In this document: piece by piece, positions 54,466-62,391 of the stretch
How positions within the stretch are numbered: position 1 is the first letter of the stretch
Layout of the letters: every line of letters starts with the position of its first letter
From: Bizionia paragorgiae
GTDB taxonomy: Bacteria > Bacteroidota > Bacteroidia > Flavobacteriales > Flavobacteriaceae
DNA: 64,000 nt
Assembly (NCBI RefSeq): GCF_900107625.1
Contig: NZ_FNQK01000002.1
Location: forward strand, 186,001 to 250,000
Direction of reading: 5' to 3'
Translations under genes and position numbers: made by a program
Notes under the pieces: generated by a model
Told to the model about the DNA's origin: nothing
What the model saw: only the letters and a program-made list of their open reading frames with translations
Databases searched by the model: none

Positions 54466-55335
54466 TTATTTGGTAGATTTCCCAATATAAGTAACTAAAA
54501 TTTCAACACGACGATCAAATTTCGGATCACCACCTAAAGGAAATTTTCGTCTTAAACCAACGTATTTCATACGTCTTTTATCAACGCCTTTACGGGCTAA
54601 ATAATCATAAATATACTGTGCTCGTGCAACCGATAAATTCCGCTTTTTTGTTCTTTTATCGATAGCATCTCTACTCATTTGAGTGCAACACACATGACCC
54701 TGAATGGTAAAATAAATGTTGTCGTGTTGTACTAAAACCTTAGCAAGATGCTCTAAAGTTTTACGTGATTCGGCAGTGATATAACTGTAATTGGTTTTAA
54801 AATAAATATTATCCAATCTAATTTTATCTCCTTTTTTAAGTTCTCCTTTTGACAAATCATCAATGGATTTTTCTAACTTATCTTTTGGTTTATCGTCCGC
54901 TTTACTATCAGATTTCGTTGGCGTTTTCTGGGGCTGTTTAGGTGTAACTATAATTTCTACTTTACGATTTAAGCCTCTAATTTTACTAATTTCTTTTTCA
55001 TTTAAAACCTTTAAAAGTATAATCCCTTTTCCATCTACATTAGTTATTAAATCAGGATCTATTCCGTAGCCTGAAAACATGTCTTTTATAGCATCAGCAC
55101 GGTTTTGGGAGAGTTCTAAATTATATGCGCTAGTGCCTCTATCGTCTGTAAATCCATATATAGAAACCTTAGCAATATCAATCGTGTCCAATTCCGAGAT
55201 AAACAATAAGAGTCTGTTTTCTTCGGTTAAAGGCACATTGTATTTATCGGTATCAAAGTAAACATCGTGTGTGATTTCTTTTTGAGAATACACGATATTA
55301 GATAGTAATAGTAGTATAAAAAGTACTTTATTCAT
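54466..55335 (-). CDS. Protein with two OmpA-like domains
   Basis: A 289-residue secreted protein: signal peptide (to about residue 17), an OmpA-like peptidoglycan-binding domain (about 22-132, with VSIYGFTDDRGTSAYNLELS and RADAIKDMF), a lysine-rich linker (about 133-160), and a second OmpA-like domain (about 165-285, with FTIQGHVCCTQMS and ARAQYIYDYLARKGVD). No beta-barrel is present. It likely links periplasm or outer membrane to the cell wall. Its stop is 1 bp from the convergent GNAT gene. Confidence 0.85.
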   Translation of the reverse strand: MNKVLFILLLLSNIVYSQKEITHDVYFDTDKYNVPLTEENRLLLFISELDTIDIAKVSIYGFTDDRGTSAYNLELSQNRADAIKDMFSGYGIDPDLITNVDGKGIILLKVLNEKEISKIRGLNRKVEIIVTPKQPQKTPTKSDSKADDKPKDKLEKSIDDLSKGELKKGDKIRLDNIYFKTNYSYITAESRKTLEHLAKVLVQHDNIYFTIQGHVCCTQMSRDAIDKRTKKRNLSVARAQYIYDYLARKGVDKRRMKYVGLRRKFPLGGDPKFDRRVEILVTYIGKSTK

Positions 55336-55365
55336 AAGGCTTTTTTAAACCGATAAACACTTTAA

Positions 55366-57009
55366 TTAGTTTAAATACTTTTTGTATTTCGACGGACTTT
55401 TTAAAATATCTGTTGCTTTTTTTATTTCGCTATTATGTACTTTATAATACTCGTATAATCCTTCTCTGTATACATAACGCTTAACGATTTCGTCTGTTAA
55501 TAAGTCCAATAATTGCGTTTTATTTTCGTCTAGAGCATCTTGCTTATATTGGTTTAAGTTTGCAATAAGTGTACTGTAATCCTTTTTTATATTATCGGTT
55601 AGGTTTTCAGTTTTAGAAATTTCGAACGCTTTAGCAAACGATTTTTCAGTTTCGGTTTCGAAAGAGAAATTGGTTTCTTTAAGGTAATTTTTAAAGCTTT
55701 TAAAATCGGCATCTGTTAACTTAAAATCCGATATATCTTTTATAGGATGGCTGTAATAGTAATTCGTTGCAAAATCAAAAATACTCTGTGTACTCAAAAT
55801 AGCGTTTGTAATCGCTGAATTCTTAGAATGTTCTAAAATTTCATCTGGAAAAACCCCACCACCATCAAATACTTTTCTACCATTTTTAGTTTTAAAGACA
55901 TTATAATCTTTTTGTTTTACACGAACAGCGTTTCCTTTTTCGTCTTTATTCCAATAGTCTAAAGCTTGAATACAACGTCCAGAAGGTGTGTAATAACGCG
56001 AAATAGTTAATTTGATTTGTGTTCCATAAGTTAATTTTTTTGGACGCTGAACGAGACCTTTTCCAAAACTACGTGAGCCTACAATCACTGCGCGATCTAT
56101 ATCTTGAAGAGTTCCTGCAACAATTTCACTTGCCGAGGCACTTTTACCATTAATGAGTACCACTAAAGGAATTTCGGTGTCTATAGGTTCATTTTTTGTG
56201 TAATAGGTACGGTTGTATTTTTTTACTTTAGATTTTGTACTCACCACTAATTGTTCTTTAGGAACAAATAAATTAACAACGTTAACCGCTTCGTTTAATA
56301 AGCCTCCTGGGTTACCACGGAGATCTAAAATTATAGATTTTGCACCTTGTGCTTTTAAATCTTTTAAAGCATATCCTGTTTGTGAAGATGCTTTAGAATT
56401 AAACTTTTTTAACACGATATACCCGGTATTTTCATCAATCATTGAAAAATGAGGAACGGCGTCAATCTCTATTTCCGAGCGTTTAATGGACGTTGTTTTA
56501 GTTTTACCTTGGCGGACATAAGTTATTTCTAAACTCGAGTTTGGAGAGCCTTTAAGCAGGTTTGAGGCATCATCGTCATAATCCTTAACAGCAACACCAT
56601 CGACAATAGTTATTTCATCTCCAGCTTTTAAACCAGCAAGATCGGCTGGGTAACCTTTATAGGGTTCGATGACTAATAATTTATCTTTAAAAGTTTTTAT
56701 ACTTGCTCCTACACCAGTATAATCTCCGGTTTGCTTTATTCGGGCTGCTTCTACATCCTGTTCGTTGTAAAATATGGTATACGGATCCAATTCTGTAAGC
56801 ATACTTTTAATGGCATTATCCATTAAGTCCCCAGGATTGGTTTTATCCACATAATTCATATTTAATTCTTTAAAAAGCGTGGTAAATATTTCTATTTGTT
56901 TCGCTATTTCAAAAAAATCACTTTGGTATGTTTTAAAACCTGTGGTCCCAATAAATAGTAAGATGGCTATAATGGGGATAAGAATTTTTCTTTTTAATAG
57001 TGCTTTCAT
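55366..57009 (-). CDS. S41 family C-terminal processing peptidase
   Basis: CtpA-type serine protease of 547 residues, secreted or membrane-anchored by an N-terminal hydrophobic segment (8-24). A PDZ domain (about 90-170) precedes the protease domain with the Ser-Lys dyad, S292 in NGKSASASEIVAGTL and K317 in SRSFGKGLVQ by alignment with the Tsp motif. The C-terminal 170 residues are helical. Cleaves envelope proteins near their C termini. Upstream neighbour of the tandem-OmpA gene. Confidence 0.93.
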   Translation of the reverse strand: MKALLKRKILIPIIAILLFIGTTGFKTYQSDFFEIAKQIEIFTTLFKELNMNYVDKTNPGDLMDNAIKSMLTELDPYTIFYNEQDVEAARIKQTGDYTGVGASIKTFKDKLLVIEPYKGYPADLAGLKAGDEITIVDGVAVKDYDDDASNLLKGSPNSSLEITYVRQGKTKTTSIKRSEIEIDAVPHFSMIDENTGYIVLKKFNSKASSQTGYALKDLKAQGAKSIILDLRGNPGGLLNEAVNVVNLFVPKEQLVVSTKSKVKKYNRTYYTKNEPIDTEIPLVVLINGKSASASEIVAGTLQDIDRAVIVGSRSFGKGLVQRPKKLTYGTQIKLTISRYYTPSGRCIQALDYWNKDEKGNAVRVKQKDYNVFKTKNGRKVFDGGGVFPDEILEHSKNSAITNAILSTQSIFDFATNYYYSHPIKDISDFKLTDADFKSFKNYLKETNFSFETETEKSFAKAFEISKTENLTDNIKKDYSTLIANLNQYKQDALDENKTQLLDLLTDEIVKRYVYREGLYEYYKVHNSEIKKATDILKSPSKYKKYLN

Positions 57010-57316
57010 TTTTACTTTTTTATAACTTCAGTATTTTAAAATAGATATGAATTTTTTCGCCTTCTATACACCATCGCGATATTAAAACAAACCTAATAAA
57101 AATAAAGATACGTGTTTATTAACAGATTTTAAGCGCATTCAATAATTAAAAGACCTCATAAATCTTAATGTAAACCACCTCATAGTTTTAGGTATTTACT
57201 CTAAATCGCTATTTAAATTGTGATGCTCTCACCTTTGAAATGCGATAAATAAAACTAAAATTTTGCCCTATCTGTTTTACTATTTTGTTCTAAATAATTT
57301 AGAGCAAGATACTAAC
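57010..57316. other. Gap between rnpA and S41 peptidase gene
   Basis: A 307-bp AT-rich gap. A hairpin TTGTTCTAAAT/ATTTAGAGCAA (57285-57307) lies just beyond the rnpA stop but lacks a T-tract on the minus strand. An imperfect TATCTTTA box (57103-57110, minus) might serve the S41 gene. Nothing else was identified. Confidence 0.4.
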
Positions 57317-57679
57317 TTATTGCGCTAAAAATTTAGTGAATAAGGCCTTCATTTTTGTATCCATAAAATTAAAATCGGGCATGTCTTTACTGTTATATAA
57401 AATCATAAACGAATAGTTAGACCTATTGTTATTGAGCAACATGTTTTTATTAAGGCGGTAGGCTTCACGCATTAAGCGTTTTATTCGAATACGATCTACA
57501 GCACGTTTAAAATTACGTTTACTTACAGAAACTCCTGCTTTTAGATTGCTATCCGTTTTTAAATACACTAAGCGTAAGGGATAAGCAGACACCGATCTAC
57601 CTTCGGTAAATAGTTGTTCTATTGCTTTTTGGCTCTTTAATTTTTCGGCCTTATTGTAAGTGTATCTTTCGTTTTCCAT
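57317..57679 (-). CDS. rnpA: Ribonuclease P protein component
   Basis: Protein subunit that assists the RNase P RNA in tRNA 5' processing. The 120-residue protein has the signature AGVSVSKRNFKRAVDRIRIKR and LMREAYRLNK around 49-78 and a strongly basic surface. It is not next to rpmH or dnaA here. Its ATG follows a promoter box by seven bases, so the mRNA is nearly leaderless. Confidence 0.95.
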   Translation of the reverse strand: MENERYTYNKAEKLKSQKAIEQLFTEGRSVSAYPLRLVYLKTDSNLKAGVSVSKRNFKRAVDRIRIKRLMREAYRLNKNMLLNNNRSNYSFMILYNSKDMPDFNFMDTKMKALFTKFLAQ

Positions 57680-57686
57680 AAGACTT

Positions 57687-57694
57687 CAAAGGTA
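57687..57694 (-). promoter_or_regulatory. -7 box of rnpA
   Basis: Minus strand reads TACCTTTG, then seven bases, then the ATG at 57679. No TTG element at standard spacing. Confidence 0.55.
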
Positions 57695-57710
57695 ATAATG
57701 CTAAGCCAAT

Positions 57711-57740
57711 AAAAAAACCTCATCTGTACGATGAGGTTTT
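57711..57740 (-). terminator. Terminator of M1 peptidase gene
   Basis: 11-bp stem AAAACCTCATC/GATGAGGTTTT (57714-57740) with loop TGTAC, followed by seven T on the minus strand. It lies between the M1 gene and rnpA. Confidence 0.9.
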
Positions 57741-57765
57741 AAAATTTACAAGAAATGAATGCGTC

Positions 57766-59640
57766 TTATTTTTTATTGTTAGAACGATCTACATCGGCCA
57801 TAAATCCTTTTGGATCGATAACCACAGATTGCACAGGTTTTGTCGTTGTAAACGAGTAGTTAGGGTGAGCCCAAGACCAGTCGTTAATAATAGTAGCTGT
57901 GGTTGGTTTTTCGCCGCGCATCATTTGTAGAGGAATGTAAAAGGCTTCAGTTGTACCATCAGTATAGGTTACTTCTAGATCTAATGGCATTGGCATAAGC
58001 CCAATACGTTCTAAATTAACCGTGTTATTATCAATCGATTTCACAGCGTAATCTATTGTATTTGTCGTTTGTGTCCAATCGGTTAAATACCATCCTAAAT
58101 GCAATCCAGATACTTTTTCAGCCACGCGAATAAAATCGTTTGGTGTTGGGTGTTTAAAGGCCCAATCTTTATAATATTGTTTTAAAGTTTTCTTTAAGTT
58201 GTCTTCACCAATAACATAACCTAATTGTGCTAAAAATACAGCGCCTTTATTATAAGCAGCTATACCATAAGCGAAATTCGTTTCAAAACGATCAGAATGT
58301 GTTGTTTGTGGTTTTTCTTTACCAGATTTAGCTAAATATACGTACCCTTGATAAGCACGTTCTATTGGGTTTTCTCTTGGTGTATTATTTACTGCATCTA
58401 CAGCATATTCACTAATATAACTCGTAAAGCCTTCGTCCATCCACTCGTGTTTACTTTCGTTAGTTGCCAATAAAAATTGGAACCATGTATGTGCTAATTC
58501 GTGAGCTGTTACACCAACTAAGCTACCAAAACTACGTTCTCCTGTAATTAAAGTAGACATAGCGTACTCCATACCACCATCGCCTCCTTGTATTACAGAA
58601 TATTGCTCGTATGGATACTTCCCTAGGTTTTCGCTAAAATAAGTCATTAAACCCGCTGTTTTTGGCTGAAGGTTTTTCCAGTTTTCTTTAATTTCCGGAT
58701 TGTTTTTGTATAAGAAATGCAATAACGGTCCGTTTTCTACTTGTAGGGTATCGTGAATATATTCCGGATCGGCTGCCCAAGTAAAGTCATGTACATTTGG
58801 TGCTACAAAGTGCCATGTTAATTTATCCGTATTTGGTCGGTTAACCGTACCTGTTTCATAGCCATAACCAATTTGATTTGGGTTTTGAAGGTATCCAGTA
58901 CCACCAACGATATAGTTTCTATCAATTGTTAGTTTAACATCAAAATCACCCCAAACGCCGTGAAATTCTCTTCCTATGTAAGGATCTGCATGCCATCCTT
59001 CAAAATCATATTCGGCTAATTTAGGATACCATTGTGCCATAGATAAGACAACACCTTCAGCACTATTACGTCCCGAACGACGGATTTGTACCGGAACTTG
59101 AGCTTTAAATTCCATATCTAAAGTAGTACGCTCTCCTGGTTGAATAGGATGTGCTAAGGTGACTTCTAAAATTGTTCCTGCGGTATGATATTGTACAGCT
59201 TTACCATCTTGTTTTAAGCCGTTTACTTTGATAAAACCAATTTCATCAGGTTGTAATTTACTAATTCTACTTTCGTAAATAGGATTTTCTTTAGTCCCTA
59301 AATTATTGGTCATTCTACGGTCTGGATCTTCTATACTTTGTAAGCGTGCATCCATATCACTTCCTGGTTGGAAGGCATTAAAAAATAAATGGTAATATAC
59401 TTTGTCTAATACATCTGGTGAGTTGTTGGTATAGACTAAGTTTTGTTTACCATCGTATTGATAGGTGTTAACATCCATATCAATTTCCATTTTATAATCA
59501 ACATGTTGTTGCCAATACATTGATGAAGAGTGTTGAGATGGCATTGGTGAAACCGCAGATGTAGCGCTAAGTTCTTGTGTCGATTTACAAGAGGTTAAGA
59601 CTAATGACAAGGCTAAACCAAATAAAAAATAGTTTTTCAT
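57766..59640 (-). CDS. M1 family metallopeptidase lipoprotein
   Basis: Zinc aminopeptidase-type protein of 624 residues with a lipoprotein signal ending LVLTSC (Cys18). The active site is clear: HELAHTW (380-386) and the third zinc ligand E403 in WMDEGFTSYI, with the exopeptidase loop as GGMEYA (355-360). The long N-terminal beta domain (about 45-300) and helical C-terminal region are complete. Likely trims peptides at the cell surface or in the periplasm. Has its own terminator. Confidence 0.92.
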   Translation of the reverse strand: MKNYFLFGLALSLVLTSCKSTQELSATSAVSPMPSQHSSSMYWQQHVDYKMEIDMDVNTYQYDGKQNLVYTNNSPDVLDKVYYHLFFNAFQPGSDMDARLQSIEDPDRRMTNNLGTKENPIYESRISKLQPDEIGFIKVNGLKQDGKAVQYHTAGTILEVTLAHPIQPGERTTLDMEFKAQVPVQIRRSGRNSAEGVVLSMAQWYPKLAEYDFEGWHADPYIGREFHGVWGDFDVKLTIDRNYIVGGTGYLQNPNQIGYGYETGTVNRPNTDKLTWHFVAPNVHDFTWAADPEYIHDTLQVENGPLLHFLYKNNPEIKENWKNLQPKTAGLMTYFSENLGKYPYEQYSVIQGGDGGMEYAMSTLITGERSFGSLVGVTAHELAHTWFQFLLATNESKHEWMDEGFTSYISEYAVDAVNNTPRENPIERAYQGYVYLAKSGKEKPQTTHSDRFETNFAYGIAAYNKGAVFLAQLGYVIGEDNLKKTLKQYYKDWAFKHPTPNDFIRVAEKVSGLHLGWYLTDWTQTTNTIDYAVKSIDNNTVNLERIGLMPMPLDLEVTYTDGTTEAFYIPLQMMRGEKPTTATIINDWSWAHPNYSFTTTKPVQSVVIDPKGFMADVDRSNNKK

Positions 59641-59657
59641 GGTGTAAAATTTAGATA

Positions 59658-59695
59658 TAAAAAAGCCTCAATATAAGGATATTGAGGCTTTTAAT
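59658..59695 (-). terminator. Terminator of S8 peptidase gene
   Basis: Perfect 14-bp stem AAAAGCCTCAATAT/ATATTGAGGCTTTT (59661-59692) with loop AAGG, followed by T-run on the minus strand. Confidence 0.92.
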
Positions 59696-59708
59696 ATAGG
59701 ATTAATAA

Positions 59709-61322
59709 TTATTTAGATAATTGTGATGCCATAATTAAAGCATTGTAAGCATTTACCATTTTTCCTGATTTTGAAACTTCAGAAAATGGTCTGATATCTT
59801 TTGCATCTCCTCCAACAATTACTTTAGAAGGAACAGCTAAACCAGAAGTCATAATAATTTGTTTTACTTGAGCAGCTGATAATTTCGGGTATTGAGACCA
59901 AACTAAAGCAGCAACACCAGCCACAGCAGGAGCAGCCATAGACGTACCTCCTTTAGTATCGTATTCATTTTCTGGAGTTGTAGAATATATTTTTGCACCT
60001 GGAGCAAAAACATCTACATTTTTCTTACCGTAGTTAGAGAATCCTGCAAGAAGTTTAGTTCCGTATTCTGGAGCTAATGCACCTACTCTAATGTATGTAT
60101 TACTAATTTCTACGAAATCAACATTATCATCTGGGAAGTTAGGTTCTGTATCAACATCTTTACTATCGTTTCCGGCAGCGTGTACAAAAATCACATCATT
60201 ATCACTTGCGTATTTTATGGCATCTCTAACCCAGTCAGCATGTGGAGAGAAACTCTTTCCAAAACTACCGTTAATTACTTTTGCACCGTTATCTACAGCG
60301 TAACGAATCGCTTTTGCGATATCTTTGTCGTACTCATCTCCATTAGGAACCGCACGGATACTCATAATTTCTACGTTGTTAGCAACACCATTAGCACCTA
60401 AACCATTGTTGCGTTCTGCAGCAATAATACCTGCTACGTGAGTACCGTGGCTTTCAGATTTTTTAACAGGTAAAACGTTTCCGTTACCATAACCTGGCTT
60501 GTCATTAAAATCATCAGGGTTATCACCTGTTAATCTTCCTCTAAAGTCTTTGTTAAGGTTGTAGTTTACCTGTGCAGTAAAATACTCTACACCTCCTTTT
60601 ATTTGTTTTTTAGCATCGGCTAAAGAAGTCATACCGTTAGCATAGAAAAATTTTGCTGATTTAATAGCTTCTGTTAATTCTGCATTATCAGTTTCGATAG
60701 CATTAACTTGTGCTGGCGTATAGTCTTCAGTATTGAAGTGGTTTGTTAATGCCTCATGAGCTTCAGATAACTTTTGGTAAATTTGGTCGTAACGTTCTTT
60801 ACCACTTAAAGCCGCTTTGTAATCTTCTTCGTATTTCGCTAAAGCTTCTTGATATCTTGGTGCGCTTGTATCACCACTTGCTACTAAACGAATGTATTCT
60901 AATTGCTCGTCGTAAGCATCACCTAAAAAGTTCCATCCGTGAATATCATCGACATAACCGTTGTTGTCATCGTCAATTCCGTTTCCAGGAATCTCTTTTT
61001 TGTTTGTCCACAGAACACCATTTAAATCTTCGTGGTTAATATCTATACCAGAATCGATAACTGCAACGATTATAGTTTTTCCTTTTTTATCTTTAATAAT
61101 TTCAGAATACGCTTTATCAACACTCATTCCTGGGATGGTATCGGTAACTAAATCTAAGTGACCCCAGTTTTGTTTTTCAGCAAGTGTAAGCTCTGTTTCT
61201 TTAATAGGTGTATTATCTATGTTATCGATAGGTGTCGATAAAATCGCAGACCCACCACCACAACTTGATAATAAAACTGCAGCAACTGCAGAAAAAATTA
61301 GTGATTTGTTAATCATTTTCAT
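59709..61322 (-). CDS. S8 family (subtilisin-like) lipoprotein peptidase
   Basis: Subtilase of 537 residues with a lipoprotein signal ending AVLLSSC (Cys21). The catalytic triad is visible: D90 in VAVIDSGID, H292 in SHGTHVAG, and Ser in GGTSMAAPAVAG near 460. About 200 residues separate Asp and His, far more than in secreted subtilisins (about 30), with a helical insert (about 130-260) carrying a calcium-site-like DDDNNGYVDD near 117. No type IX sorting domain was seen. 23 bp downstream of the MBL gene, probably co-transcribed. Confidence 0.92.
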   Translation of the reverse strand: MKMINKSLIFSAVAAVLLSSCGGGSAILSTPIDNIDNTPIKETELTLAEKQNWGHLDLVTDTIPGMSVDKAYSEIIKDKKGKTIIVAVIDSGIDINHEDLNGVLWTNKKEIPGNGIDDDNNGYVDDIHGWNFLGDAYDEQLEYIRLVASGDTSAPRYQEALAKYEEDYKAALSGKERYDQIYQKLSEAHEALTNHFNTEDYTPAQVNAIETDNAELTEAIKSAKFFYANGMTSLADAKKQIKGGVEYFTAQVNYNLNKDFRGRLTGDNPDDFNDKPGYGNGNVLPVKKSESHGTHVAGIIAAERNNGLGANGVANNVEIMSIRAVPNGDEYDKDIAKAIRYAVDNGAKVINGSFGKSFSPHADWVRDAIKYASDNDVIFVHAAGNDSKDVDTEPNFPDDNVDFVEISNTYIRVGALAPEYGTKLLAGFSNYGKKNVDVFAPGAKIYSTTPENEYDTKGGTSMAAPAVAGVAALVWSQYPKLSAAQVKQIIMTSGLAVPSKVIVGGDAKDIRPFSEVSKSGKMVNAYNALIMASQLSK

Positions 61323-61345
61323 AAGAGTATTCTTTTGGTTTTATG

Positions 61346-62206
61346 TTAATTTAATATGGATTCACACGAAAACGTTTCGTTTAATCGCACGCCTTTATCG
61401 GTGTGTTTTACTGTTATTATTTCGTTATGTGCATCGTGCTCCAAAAATAAGTAATAATTATTATCTGCTGCCAGATTCAAGAATTTTTCTTTCTCATCTA
61501 AGGTTAGCAAAGGCCTTGTATCATAGCCCATAACAAAAGGCAGAGGTAAATGTCCTGCTGTAGGTAATAAATCGGCCATAAAACAGATTTTTTTCCCTTT
61601 GTAATTAATAATGGGAATCATTTGCTTTTCGGTGTGACCGTTGGCAAAAAAGATATCAAAACCAAGATCAGAGTTTTCTAATAAGTCAGATTCTGGTAAA
61701 CCAGTAAATTTAAGCTGACCGCTTTCTTGCATGGGTAAAATGTTTTCCTCTAAAAAAGAAGCAACTTCTCTCCTATTTGGTTTTGTAGCCCAGTCCCAAT
61801 GCTTTTGATTACTCCAAAAGTGAGCATTTTTAAATGCGGGTTCTAGAAGTGTTCTATCGGCATTCCATTTTACACAACCACCGCAGTGGTCAAAATGTAA
61901 ATGAGTCATAAACACATCGGTAATATCATCGCGATGAAAACCGTATTTTGCTAGAGATTTATCAATATTATCATCTCCCCATAGGTTGTAATAACCAAAG
62001 AATTTATCACTTTGTTTATCACCCATCCCCGTATCGATTAAAATAAGACGCTTGCCATCTTCAATTAATAAACAGCGTGCAGCAATATCTATCATATTGT
62101 TAGCATCTGCTGGGTTGGTTCGCGTCCATAATGATTTTGGTACCACGCCAAACATGGCGCCACCATCTAACTTAAAGTTTCCTGCTTGTATTGGATATAG
62201 TTTCAT
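61346..62206 (-). CDS. MBL-fold metallo-hydrolase
   Basis: Metallo-beta-lactamase superfamily protein, 286 residues from ATG 62206, with the metal motif HLHFDHCGG near 110 and later ligands in FANGHTEKQMI and FMADLLPTAGH. Chemistry may be lactonase, glyoxalase or phosphodiesterase-like; the substrate is not evident. An open frame extends to a TTG four codons upstream (62218), but ATG before KLYPIQAGNFKL is preferred. No signal peptide. First gene before the S8 peptidase. Confidence 0.88.
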   Translation of the reverse strand: MKLYPIQAGNFKLDGGAMFGVVPKSLWTRTNPADANNMIDIAARCLLIEDGKRLILIDTGMGDKQSDKFFGYYNLWGDDNIDKSLAKYGFHRDDITDVFMTHLHFDHCGGCVKWNADRTLLEPAFKNAHFWSNQKHWDWATKPNRREVASFLEENILPMQESGQLKFTGLPESDLLENSDLGFDIFFANGHTEKQMIPIINYKGKKICFMADLLPTAGHLPLPFVMGYDTRPLLTLDEKEKFLNLAADNNYYLFLEHDAHNEIITVKHTDKGVRLNETFSCESILN

Positions 62207-62391
62207 AGTAGCTTGCAAAATAGGAAATATGTGTTACATCATACCAAACGTTAAGTTTTTATTAAGAAACAAGTTTTACAGCTTTTTTATAGATTGTAAT
62301 CAGTGTTTTGAGCTCTGAATGCTACCTATTTACTTAAAAAATAGTCCATCCTTAAAAATTAAATTATTAATTTCACGCCAAAATTTAAAGT

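Noticed and set aside
57285-57307. Hairpin after rnpA as intrinsic terminator
   Set aside because: No T-tract follows on the minus strand; kept only as an unexplained hairpin in the gap description.
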